Assembly (NCBI GenBank): GCA_964598245.1
Contig: CAZRAX010000005.1
Location: forward strand, 1 to 26,723
Direction of reading: 5' to 3'
Length of the DNA stretch: 26,723 bases
Source: JAACPR01 sp964598245
GTDB taxonomy: Bacteria > Patescibacteriota > Minisyncoccia > Phycocordibacterales > JAACPR01
Both the position numbers and the translations under genes were made by a program. The first letter of the stretch is position 1, and each line of letters opens with the position of its first letter. The notes beneath the pieces are model-generated. The model searched no databases. It saw only the letters and a list, made by a program, of their open reading frames with translations, and was not told the origin of the DNA. Below are positions 8,660 to 15,619 of the stretch, in pieces.

Positions 8660-10570
8660 ATGATATTTTCTTATAATTGGCTAAAAGAATATTTTGATCA
8701 AGATTTACCAAGTCCACAAGATTTGGTGGATCTGTTAACAATCCACTCTTTTGAAATTGAGGGCTTACAAGAAAAAGATAATAATAGTCTTATTGATATA
8801 GATGTTTTGCCAAACCGAGCTCATGATGCTCTTTGTCATTACGGAATGGCCAAAGAGGTTTCTACTATTACAGCTCTAGAACTAAAAGAAATTAAATTTA
8901 AAAAAATTGATAATGAAAAAACAAATCAAACAAAAATTGAGATAAAAGATGATTTTTGTCATCGCTATATTGGGAAAGAAATTCGTGGAATCAAAGTAAC
9001 CCAAAGCCCGATTGAAATTAAAGAAAAATTAGAATCAATTGGTCAAAGGCCAATCAATAATATTGTTGATATTACTAATTTGGTAATGTTTGAATTGAAT
9101 CAACCAATGCATGCTTTTGATACAGATAAATTAAGTGGAGATATTAATGTTCGCTTTGCAAAAAAAGGAGAGAAAATTACAACACTTGATAACAAAGAAA
9201 TAGATTTGAGTGAAGACATCCCTTTGATTGTTGATCAAAAAGATCCGCTAGCGATTGCTGGAGTCAAGGGTGGCAACAAAGCAGAGGTTAATGAAAAAAC
9301 AACTAATATTATTTTAGAGGCTGCTAATTTTGATCCAGTTTTAACTAGAAAAACATCCCAAAAAATTGGAATCAAAACTGATTCTTCCAAGAGGTTCGAG
9401 AATGGAATTACACCCGAATTAGCTGAAAAAGCAATCAATCGAGCAACCGAATTAATTTTAAAATATGCTAAAACTGATCAAACAGAAATTCTCCAATCAA
9501 TTGATCTTTACCCAAATCCCGTTGAGAAAAAAGAAATAAAACTTTCTATTAAAAAAACAAATTCTCTTTTGGGGACAGAGCTTGCTGTTGAAGAAATTTC
9601 TAAAATTTTAAACCAGCTGAAATTTAATAATAAAATATTAGGACAAGAAATAAATGTTGAAATTCCTTCAGAAAGATTAGATTTAAACATTGAGGTAGAT
9701 TTGATTGAAGAAATTGGAAGAATTTATGGTTATAACAATATTGCTAATCAGCAAATCGAGAATTTTGATTTTCAGCCACAAATTAATAAGGAATATGCTG
9801 TTAATTTATTAATTAGAAAATTACTGATTACTAATAAATTTTCAGAGGTTATTACATATTCTTTTGTCGAAAAAGGTGACTTGATGCCTCAAAAACCAAT
9901 TGCAGAAGATAAAAAATATTTACGAGCAACTTTAAAAGAGGGAATTGAAAAAGCACTTGAATTAAATGAAAAAAATGCTGACTGGCTAGGTCTGGATCAA
10001 ATTAAAATTTTTGAAATCGGGAAAGTTTTTAGTGGTAAGCCAAATGATTATTCAGAGAAAAGTGTTTTGGGAATTGGAATTATTAATAAACATGGGATTA
10101 AAAAACCAAAATCGGGAATTGTTTTGAAAGAAACCATCGATCTTTTGTCACAAGAAATTGGCATTAAAATCGATTTAAAAATAAAAGAAGATGATTGTTT
10201 TATTGAGATTGATTTAGAAAAAATCTATGAAGAGATTAAAAAAAAATTTGAATATTCAGATTTTGATTCTCCACAAAATGAAACATACACTTCTACTTCT
10301 GCTTACCCTTTTGTATTAAGAGATGTTGCTGTTTGGTTACCAAATAATGTTAACTCTGATGAATTAGTAAAACTTATCAAAAGTGAAGCAGGAAACCTGT
10401 TAGTCAAGGATCCTCGTCAATTTGATACTTATCAAAAAAATGATAGGACTTCTTTTGCTTATCGTTTAGTATTTCAATCTACTGAAAAAACTCTAACAGA
10501 TCAAGAAGTTAATGAAATCATGAACAGAATTTCAAAAAACATTGAAGAAAAAGGTTGGGAAATCAGATAA
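8660..10570 (+). CDS. pheT: Phenylalanine-tRNA ligase beta subunit lacking the EMAP-like domain
   Basis: The 636-residue protein (E. coli 795) forms the (alpha-beta)2 PheRS with PheS. The N-terminus (FSYNWLKEYF) is typical. It then passes directly from the segment near FEIEGLQ to IDIDVLPNRAHDALCHYG (residues about 30-60), so the roughly 110-residue EMAP/OB-fold tRNA-binding insertion is absent. The B3/B4 editing region (about 110-260, with NNIVDITNLVMFE and RFENGI), the B5 domain (about 285-360) and the catalytic-like core are present. The C-terminal FDX-ACB anticodon-binding domain starts near STSAYPFVLRD (about 545-636). Confidence 0.93.
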   Translation: MIFSYNWLKEYFDQDLPSPQDLVDLLTIHSFEIEGLQEKDNNSLIDIDVLPNRAHDALCHYGMAKEVSTITALELKEIKFKKIDNEKTNQTKIEIKDDFCHRYIGKEIRGIKVTQSPIEIKEKLESIGQRPINNIVDITNLVMFELNQPMHAFDTDKLSGDINVRFAKKGEKITTLDNKEIDLSEDIPLIVDQKDPLAIAGVKGGNKAEVNEKTTNIILEAANFDPVLTRKTSQKIGIKTDSSKRFENGITPELAEKAINRATELILKYAKTDQTEILQSIDLYPNPVEKKEIKLSIKKTNSLLGTELAVEEISKILNQLKFNNKILGQEINVEIPSERLDLNIEVDLIEEIGRIYGYNNIANQQIENFDFQPQINKEYAVNLLIRKLLITNKFSEVITYSFVEKGDLMPQKPIAEDKKYLRATLKEGIEKALELNEKNADWLGLDQIKIFEIGKVFSGKPNDYSEKSVLGIGIINKHGIKKPKSGIVLKETIDLLSQEIGIKIDLKIKEDDCFIEIDLEKIYEEIKKKFEYSDFDSPQNETYTSTSAYPFVLRDVAVWLPNNVNSDELVKLIKSEAGNLLVKDPRQFDTYQKNDRTSFAYRLVFQSTEKTLTDQEVNEIMNRISKNIEEKGWEIR

Positions 10571-10616
10571 GCCTTATTTTGAGGTCTATTTTAAGTCAAA
10601 ATATCTATCAAAATGT

Positions 10617-10659
10617 TTGTTAAATTATCAATAATTTGATAAAATAATACTTATAAATG
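10617..10659 (+). promoter_or_regulatory. gyrB promoter
   Basis: TTGTTA (10617-10622), a 17-bp spacer and TAAAAT (10640-10645) preceded by TGA give a good promoter. The ATG at 10657 is 11 bases beyond the -10 element, so the leader would be at most about four bases. Confidence 0.6.
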
Positions 10660-12699
10660 CCTGATAAAAAGACAGATAAAAATGCTCAAAGGGCACCTAA
10701 AAAGGGTGCTTCTTCTGACCAAAAGACTTCTAAAAATAATAGTAGCGGGCACCTATACCGTGCTGATGAAATTACCGTTCTAGAAGGTTTGGAACCAGTT
10801 CGTAAAAGACCAGGAATGTATATTGGGACAACTGGTCCAGATGGTTTACATCATTTGATTACTGAAATTTTTGATAACTCTCGTGATGAAGCGATGGGAG
10901 GGTATGCTGATCGTATCGAGGTTGTACTTTTGCCTGACGGATATGTTCGAGTTGTCGATAATGGTCGCGGTATTCCTGTTGACAAGCATAAACAAACCAA
11001 AGTTTCTGCCTTAGAGACAATTATGACAACTCTGCATGCTGGTGGTAAGTTCGGTGGAGATAATTCTGGGTATAAAATATCTGGGGGTCTTCATGGAGTT
11101 GGTGCTTCTGTTGTTAATGCTCTTTCTACTCATACTATCGCCGAAGTACATAAAGATGGTTTTAAATATATTCAAGAATATAATATTGGTAAAAGAAAAT
11201 CAGCAATTAAAAAAATTGGCACAACTGGACATAGCGGTACTATTATTTCATTCAAGGCAGATGATACTATTTTTGAAACAGTAGAATATGAATTCAAAAG
11301 AGTTGTTGAACATTTACGTCAGCAAGCCTATTTAGTAAAAGGATTAAGCATTACAGCAATTGATGCCAGAGAAGTTAAAGAAAAAATTGATTTTGATAAT
11401 ATTTACTTTATCTCAGATTCCGGCATCGAAGCCCCTTCCCAAACATTTTATTTTGAGGGCGGTCTAGCTTCGTTGGTTAAATTCAAAAATAAATTCCAAA
11501 AACCAATTCATAAAAATATTTTCTATGTCGATAAAGAGATTGATAATATGTCTGTTGAGATTTCTCTACAATATGTTGATGATATTTCACCACGATTGAA
11601 TGCTTTTGCTAATAATATTTACAACTCAGAAGGCGGTACTCATATGACAGGTTTCAAAACTGCTCTAACTCGTTCTCTCAATAATTATGGGAAAAAGAAT
11701 AATTTAATCAAAGATGTTGATGGTGGTTTCACCGGAGATGATGTTTTAGAGGGTTTAACTGCCGTTATTTCGGTTAAAATTCCAGATCCACAATTTGAAG
11801 GACAAACCAAGGCCAAGCTTGGTTCAACCGAAGCCCGTGGCGCAACAGAATCTGTTTTTTCAGAATCTTTTAATGAATTTTTAGAAGAGAATCCTGATGA
11901 TGCCAAAGCAGTTATTAATAAAGTTCTTGTTGCTTTGCGAGCTCGCAAAGCCGCCAAAGCCGCCAAAGATTCTGTTTTGAGAAAGGGTGCCCTAGAAGGG
12001 ATGACTTTGCCGGGGAAATTGGCTGATTGTCAGTCAAAATCTGCTGCAGAATCAGAATTATTTATTGTAGAGGGAGATTCTGCTGGTGGTACTGCTAAAA
12101 CCGGTCGTGATCGCCGGACTCAGGCGATCTTGCCATTACGAGGAAAAATTTTGAATGTTGAAAGGGCTCGTCTTGATAGAATTTTATCTTCTGATCAAAT
12201 TAAAAATTTGGTAATTGCATTAGGAGCAGCAATTGGTGACGCTTTTAATATTGAAAAATTACGATATCACAAAATAATTATTGCAACAGATGCCGATGTT
12301 GATGGTGCCCACATTAGAACTTTACTTCTGACATTTTTCTATCGATATTTCAAACCAATTATTGACGCTGGTCATTTGTATATTGCCCAACCGCCACTTT
12401 ATAAAATTCAAAAGGGAAAAGAAGTGCATTATGTTTTTACTGATCAAGAAAAAGATAAAATTATTGGTAAAAGTTCAGGTGGTGAATGGAAAATTCAAAG
12501 ATACAAAGGTCTGGGTGAAATGAACGCTGATGAACTTAAAGAAACCACAATGGATGCTAATAATCGTATTTTAAAACAAGTTTCTGTTGAAGATGGAGAA
12601 ATGGCTGACCAAGTGTTTGATATGTTAATGGGGACAGATGTTCCGGCTAGAAAATCTTTTATTACTAGTAATGCCAAAGAGGCAGAGCTGGATATCTAG
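10657..12699 (+). CDS. gyrB: DNA gyrase subunit B
   Basis: The ATPase subunit of gyrase (680 residues). After about 30 charged residues that are not part of the usual fold, it shows the GHKL ATPase domain: EPVRKRPGMYIG, EIFDNSRDEA, DNGRGIPV and GGLHGVGASVVNALS. The transducer and TOPRIM domain follow, with EGDSAGG (Glu472) and DADVDGAHI (Asp545, Asp547, Asp549). The C-terminal tail has QRYKGLGEMN. It lacks the approximately 170-residue insertion of some proteobacterial GyrB proteins. GyrB rather than ParE is preferred on overall motif wording, but ParE cannot be excluded without alignment. GyrA is not in the window. Confidence 0.92.
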   Translation: MPDKKTDKNAQRAPKKGASSDQKTSKNNSSGHLYRADEITVLEGLEPVRKRPGMYIGTTGPDGLHHLITEIFDNSRDEAMGGYADRIEVVLLPDGYVRVVDNGRGIPVDKHKQTKVSALETIMTTLHAGGKFGGDNSGYKISGGLHGVGASVVNALSTHTIAEVHKDGFKYIQEYNIGKRKSAIKKIGTTGHSGTIISFKADDTIFETVEYEFKRVVEHLRQQAYLVKGLSITAIDAREVKEKIDFDNIYFISDSGIEAPSQTFYFEGGLASLVKFKNKFQKPIHKNIFYVDKEIDNMSVEISLQYVDDISPRLNAFANNIYNSEGGTHMTGFKTALTRSLNNYGKKNNLIKDVDGGFTGDDVLEGLTAVISVKIPDPQFEGQTKAKLGSTEARGATESVFSESFNEFLEENPDDAKAVINKVLVALRARKAAKAAKDSVLRKGALEGMTLPGKLADCQSKSAAESELFIVEGDSAGGTAKTGRDRRTQAILPLRGKILNVERARLDRILSSDQIKNLVIALGAAIGDAFNIEKLRYHKIIIATDADVDGAHIRTLLLTFFYRYFKPIIDAGHLYIAQPPLYKIQKGKEVHYVFTDQEKDKIIGKSSGGEWKIQRYKGLGEMNADELKETTMDANNRILKQVSVEDGEMADQVFDMLMGTDVPARKSFITSNAKEAELDI

Positions 12700-12733
12700 T
12701 TATCCACATTTTTTAAAAATATCTTAAAAATAA

Positions 12734-12751
12734 TGGTATAATAATTATATG
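12734..12751 (+). promoter_or_regulatory. Consensus extended -10 promoter for the small membrane protein/pilin unit
   Basis: TGG plus TATAAT (12737-12742) is a perfect extended -10 element ending six bases before the ATG at 12749. The first base of the ATG is at the expected transcription start, so this is the clearest leaderless start in the window. Confidence 0.7.
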
Positions 12752-13018
12752 TCGTTAGAATTTAGTGAAGAAGCAGATTTAAGAAAAGAGTTTGATTACT
12801 CGTTGAAAAATTCGGGAGTTTCTTCGTGGTTGGTAAGAATTGGTATTGCCAAGGATGAAAAGATGGCTCATTTTATAATGATAGCAATCATCATCATTTG
12901 TTTTATATTGGCTGGTTTTTTCTATGCACGAACTATTTTTGCTGGTACAAATCAATTAGAATTTACTGAAGAAGAAATTCAAAGATTGCCACCAGAAATT
13001 AGAGATAAATATTTATAA
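12749..13018 (+). CDS. Small single-pass membrane protein, unknown function
   Basis: The 89-residue protein has a polar N-terminal region (about 1-42), one membrane helix (about 43-64) and a short acidic tail ending PPEIRDKYL. It has its own strong extended -10 promoter and lies 18 bases before a type IV pilin-like gene, so the two are probably co-transcribed. A role in pilin assembly or anchoring is possible only by context. I recognise no family. Confidence 0.7.
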   Translation: MSLEFSEEADLRKEFDYSLKNSGVSSWLVRIGIAKDEKMAHFIMIAIIIICFILAGFFYARTIFAGTNQLEFTEEEIQRLPPEIRDKYL

Positions 13019-13036
13019 AATAAAATTTTTAGTAGG

Positions 13037-13546
13037 ATGAATTATTTAAAAAAAAGAGGATTTACTTTGATCGAACTACTTGTGGTAATTTCCATTATTG
13101 GTTTGTTGTCATCTATTGTTTTGGCGAGTTTGCAAGAATCAAGACAAAAGGCGAGAGATTCAGAAGTCATTTCTGGAATAATCCAATTAAGAAATGCAAT
13201 TGCATTATACAGAGAAGAAAACAATAATAATTATCCTGGTGATTTAGATGAATTAGTTAGTGGTGGTTATATTCCTAGTTTACCGCCAAATGATAGTGGT
13301 AGGATTAATTATTCCTATGAGAATAGTTGGCCTGATTATGATTCGGGGGATAATGATTTTTACAATCTGTGTGGAAGTACAGAAGGAAACGCCAATGGTT
13401 TTTTCCGGTTTAATTTGACAGGAATCACAGTTGAAGATATTGGTCTATCGCCAATAGAGGATGAAATTTATAGTTGTAGTGTATCAGATGATTTTAATGC
13501 TACATTAGGTTGCGACACCATTCCAGGTCTTTGCTTCCCTTTATAA
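13037..13546 (+). CDS. Type IV pilin-like protein (prepilin N-terminal motif)
   Basis: The 169-residue protein has a class III signal peptide: basic leader MNYLKKRG, then FTLIELLVVISIIGLLSSIV with Glu at position 5 of the mature protein. A prepilin peptidase would cut after Gly8 and methylate Phe. The helix continues into the globular part (NAIALYREENN), typical of the type II pseudopilin/pilin fold. Two pairs of Cys near the C-terminus may form disulfides. It would join a surface filament or a DNA-uptake/attachment system; the window also encodes DprA, but no other pilus genes. GTAGG three bases before the ATG is too close for a normal Shine-Dalgarno. Confidence 0.85.
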   Translation: MNYLKKRGFTLIELLVVISIIGLLSSIVLASLQESRQKARDSEVISGIIQLRNAIALYREENNNNYPGDLDELVSGGYIPSLPPNDSGRINYSYENSWPDYDSGDNDFYNLCGSTEGNANGFFRFNLTGITVEDIGLSPIEDEIYSCSVSDDFNATLGCDTIPGLCFPL

Positions 13547-13568
13547 ATGTTAAAAAATTATTAAAACC

Positions 13569-14903
13569 TTACCTCTTCACCTCTAAAACTTCGCTTTCAT
13601 CATTGTTTCTTTCATCTTCTTCATCAACATCATCATCTGAATCAACGGTAACCTTGATTCTATAACGACCATCATCGGGATTTTCAAATTCCACAATTAT
13701 TTCTGTTGATTCTCCAGGGCGAAGAGAATTTTGTCTGTTAGAACGATAATCATTGTTACGATCATCATATGGAGTATTATCAATTTCAAATCTCCAGTCA
13801 CCAGTTGATTCTCCTCCAATATTTACAACTACAAAACGAATCGCCGCGTCATCGTCTTCATCAATTTCATCATCTTCAACAAATCTTGAACCACTCATGC
13901 GACCAACTTCTAAATCTCTAATAACCAAATCTGCTTCATCATTACGATTAAAATCATATCTATTATCGTTGTTTGAATTATTTAAATTATTACTACGAAC
14001 AAAAACAGTGGTACTGTTATTAGTTTCAGAGCTTTCCCTAATTAGATTTGCTGGATCTAAAATAATGGTTGCATTTCCAGAATTAATATCATCAAAAGTC
14101 AAAGTGTATCGAATAGCACTTCCTGGGTTAAGAGAAATTTGAATAGGTGAATTTTCAATAGATTCATTTGGAACATTATAAGTAAAGTACCAATTACCAG
14201 TTGGTTGCCCACCAATGTTAGCGACATCAAAAACGATTCTATTATCAAAAGAATTTACATTTCTAATTACTAAATCAGCGGGAAGGGCGCTAACTCTTTG
14301 ATTAGGTCCTTGGTTTATTTGATTCGATTCTTGTTCTTGGGAATCTTCAACCTGCTGACTAGTTATAATCGCACTACCTGAAAAATCATCAACTGGTAAA
14401 TTATCTTGATTGGTTACTGAAAAATTAATTTCATCTTCAGCAATGTTTTCTTGTTGTGAATTCAGGTAAAAGACTTTCAGATTAGATTCTCTATAAGTAT
14501 TTTTTTTGTTTAATATAATTTTAAGATCAATAAAGTCTTGATTTGGATTTAGTCGATATGCTCTATTACAAATCAATTCAGTGCTTTCTTGATTATAAAT
14601 AAAAAGTTTTAAATTATCATTACACTCATAAGTTAAGTTAAGTGTTCCGTTATCTTCTTGTTCTTTGAATTTCCATGATACTCTGAAAATATCTCCAGAA
14701 GTTAAGTCTGTTTGATTCATTTTAATCTCGAGGGTTTTATCAAAAGGGGATTTAATTGAATTTCCAACATTAGCAAAAGAAGAAAACATAAAAGGAATAA
14801 AGCGAATAATAGAAAAAGCCAAGATCAAAATGATTATCACAATCATTAATATAATTAGTGATTTCTTGATTATAGGCCTTATTTTTTGGGTTTTTTCTGA
14901 CAT
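13569..14903 (-). CDS. Membrane-anchored protein with two CARDB domains
   Basis: From the ATG at 14903 the protein has 444 residues. An N-terminal membrane helix (about 15-40) is followed by a beta-rich region (about 55-180). Two CARDB-type beta-sandwich repeats follow, starting at ADLVIRNV (about 205) and ADLVIRDLEV (about 320), each with NIGG and ending in ETNN or ERNN-like segments. The second repeat is very rich in Asp, Glu and Asn, so it may bind calcium. CARDB domains act as cell-surface adhesion or spacer modules. An upstream ATG at 14939 is in frame, but the promoter (-35 14934-14939, -10 near 14911-14917) covers it, so 14903 is preferred. It converges with the pilin gene, 22 bp away. 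Confidence 0.75.
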   Translation of the reverse strand: MSEKTQKIRPIIKKSLIILMIVIIILILAFSIIRFIPFMFSSFANVGNSIKSPFDKTLEIKMNQTDLTSGDIFRVSWKFKEQEDNGTLNLTYECNDNLKLFIYNQESTELICNRAYRLNPNQDFIDLKIILNKKNTYRESNLKVFYLNSQQENIAEDEINFSVTNQDNLPVDDFSGSAIITSQQVEDSQEQESNQINQGPNQRVSALPADLVIRNVNSFDNRIVFDVANIGGQPTGNWYFTYNVPNESIENSPIQISLNPGSAIRYTLTFDDINSGNATIILDPANLIRESSETNNSTTVFVRSNNLNNSNNDNRYDFNRNDEADLVIRDLEVGRMSGSRFVEDDEIDEDDDAAIRFVVVNIGGESTGDWRFEIDNTPYDDRNNDYRSNRQNSLRPGESTEIIVEFENPDDGRYRIKVTVDSDDDVDEEDERNNDESEVLEVKR

Positions 14904-14939
14904 ATCCTCAATTATTACACAAAATAAACAAATTGTCAA
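14904..14939 (-). promoter_or_regulatory. Promoter of the CARDB gene, fixing its start
   Basis: On the minus strand TTGACA (14939-14934), a 17-bp spacer and AATAAT (14916-14911) preceded by TGT form a near-perfect promoter. Seven bases separate the -10 element from the ATG at 14903. A GAGG lies just before the ATG, but this would be leaderless. Confidence 0.65.
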
Positions 14940-15000
14940 TTAAAGGTCTTGAATTTCGGAACTTGCCTTAAATGCTTATTTATAGTAGTCTTTTTCCATT

Positions 15001-15156
15001 ATGTCACAAGATAATTTAGTTCAGCTAAAGAATAAAGATACAGGCGAATCTTATTGGACTCGTCGTAATAAAAAAATTACTGATAGTAAACTTGAGCTTA
15101 AAAAATTTAGTAAAAAATTAAAAAAAATTATTACTTTCAAACAAACTAAAAAATAA
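15001..15156 (+). CDS. rpmG: 50S ribosomal protein L33 (zinc-free form)
   Basis: A 51-residue ORF beginning MSQDNLVQLKNKDTGESYW, followed by TRRNKK and a Lys-rich tail with LELKKFSKKLKK, matches L33. The L33 pattern of a beta-hairpin (LKNKDTGESYWTRRNK) followed by K.sPkLELKKF is clear. The four zinc-binding Cys of the C+ form are all absent, so this is the C- form that does not need zinc. It lies between the CARDB gene and the tRNA-Trp locus. TATAGT (14981-14986) could serve as a -10, but the spacing to the ATG (14 bases) is longer than at other genes here. Confidence 0.9.
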   Translation: MSQDNLVQLKNKDTGESYWTRRNKKITDSKLELKKFSKKLKKIITFKQTKK

Positions 15157-15184
15157 TTTTACTTTTTTATTTTTAAATACAAAT

Positions 15185-15206
15185 GTGCTAGTATACTCGG
15201 TAGCAC
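15185..15206 (+). promoter_or_regulatory. Promoter of the tRNA-Trp locus with an overlapping inverted repeat
   Basis: TGC plus TAGTAT (15189-15194), or TATACT (15192-15197), gives a -10 element just upstream of the first tRNA-Trp 5' fragment at 15209. The same DNA forms an inverted repeat, GTGCTA (15185-15190) and TAGCAC (15201-15206), which spans the -10 region. Transcription should begin near 15203 and cover the whole tRNA-Trp region. Confidence 0.5.
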
Positions 15207-15231
15207 TTGGGTCTATAGTTTCAATTGGTAA
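15205..15231 (+). repeat. Duplicated 5' part of tRNA-Trp (acceptor 5' strand and D-arm)
   Basis: These 27 bases are identical to 15366-15392, which hold four bases of leader, the 5' acceptor strand GGGTCTA and the D-arm of the intact tRNA-Trp gene. The match ends before the anticodon arm, and palindromic DNA follows instead. This is a tRNA gene fragment, not a functional tRNA. Confidence 0.9.
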
Positions 15232-15327
15232 GATGTTTCGCTAATGCTCAACATCTTGCTCCGACTTCGTTCGGACGATATGGAAATAAATTTCCACTCG
15301 CTCCTCACTCGTCGGAGTAAAACATCT
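15231..15327. repeat. Palindromic element between tRNA-Trp copies
   Basis: Nested inverted repeats are AGATGTTT (15231-15238) with AAACATCT (15320-15327), and CTCCGAC (15259-15265) with GTCGGAG (15311-15317). Inside are two smaller hairpins: AGATGTT (15231-15237)/AACATCT (15250-15256), which competes with the outer pairing, and TGGAAAT/ATTTCCA (15281-15296). Only nested arms and no ORF are seen, so it resembles a MITE- or REP-like element. It is not readable as a gene. Confidence 0.6.
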
Positions 15328-15369
15328 CTTTCAAATATATGGTTTTTTGTGATAATATTGCTTCTACTT

Positions 15370-15442
15370 GGGTCTATAGTTTCAATTGGTAAAACATCGG
15401 TCTCCAAAACCGAAATTCAAGGTTCAAGTCCTTGTGGACCCG
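15370..15442 (+). tRNA. tRNA-Trp (anticodon CCA)
   Basis: A complete cloverleaf. Acceptor GGGTCTA/TGGACCC has discriminator G. The anticodon stem TCGGT/ACCGA holds loop CTCCAAA with anticodon CCA. The T-arm is CAAGG TTCAAGT CCTTG. The 3' CCA is not encoded. The loop has A36-A37-A38, the recognition triplet of MiaA, whose gene lies just downstream on the other strand. This is the only intact copy among three copies or fragments. Confidence 0.95.
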
Positions 15443-15443
15443 C

Positions 15444-15487
15444 AGAAATAAAGAGGAGAACACGAAGTGTTCTCCGATTTTATTTCT
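15444..15487 (+). terminator. Long perfect hairpin just after tRNA-Trp
   Basis: AGAAATAAA (15444-15452) pairs with TTTATTTCT (15479-15487), and GGAGAACAC (15455-15463) pairs with GTGTTCTCC (15467-15475) around a GAA loop. That is 18 base pairs interrupted only by a small internal loop. It begins two bases after the mature tRNA end, so it may be a terminator or a processing signal. The T-rich right arm is inside the stem and no clean T-run follows, so the terminator reading is uncertain. Confidence 0.45.
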
Positions 15488-15598
15488 TGGGGATACAGGG
15501 ACTTGAAAGACGGAGGCCGCAAAGCCGACGAACGCAGTGAGTCGCAGGCCGAGTCGGGACAGCAGGTACTTATGAGCGAAGCGAATTAGTAACCTGCG
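15487..15598. repeat. Palindrome-rich insert between two copies of the tRNA-Trp 3' end
   Basis: This GC-richer stretch holds a minus-strand tRNA-3'-like fragment (15487-15506), which begins TTCAAGTCC like the tRNA-Trp T-arm but then differs. It is followed by short inverted repeats. A terminal hairpin is GCAGGT (15562-15567) with ACCTGC (15592-15597). No convincing ORF. It may be a small mobile or repeat element. Confidence 0.5.
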
Positions 15599-15619
15599 TC
15601 AAGTCCTTGTGGACCCGCA
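15599..15619 (+). repeat. Duplicated 3' end of tRNA-Trp
   Basis: These 21 bases are identical to 15424-15444, the T-loop, 3' T-stem, 3' acceptor strand and discriminator of the intact tRNA-Trp. No D-arm or anticodon arm precedes it. Its antisense strand encodes the last residues and the stop codon of miaA. Confidence 0.9.

Noticed and set aside
12700..12708. A perfect DnaA box (TTATCCACA) right after gyrB
   Set aside because: A single copy is expected by chance in about one window in three of this base composition. No cluster of boxes or unwinding element accompanies it, so it is not evidence of an origin.
13569..14939. The longer start of the CARDB protein at 14939
   Set aside because: The near-perfect promoter occupies 14911-14939, so the first 12 codons would lie upstream of the transcription start. 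The ATG at 14903 fits better.
15213..15540. ORFs of 64 and 98 residues over the tRNA-Trp locus
   Set aside because: They read through tRNA sequence and palindromes and do not look like proteins.
15205..15619. The outer tRNA-Trp fragments as a split or intron-containing second tRNA-Trp
   Set aside because: The outer 5' and 3' fragments together lack the anticodon arm, so they cannot form a tRNA. The intact gene between them supplies the function.
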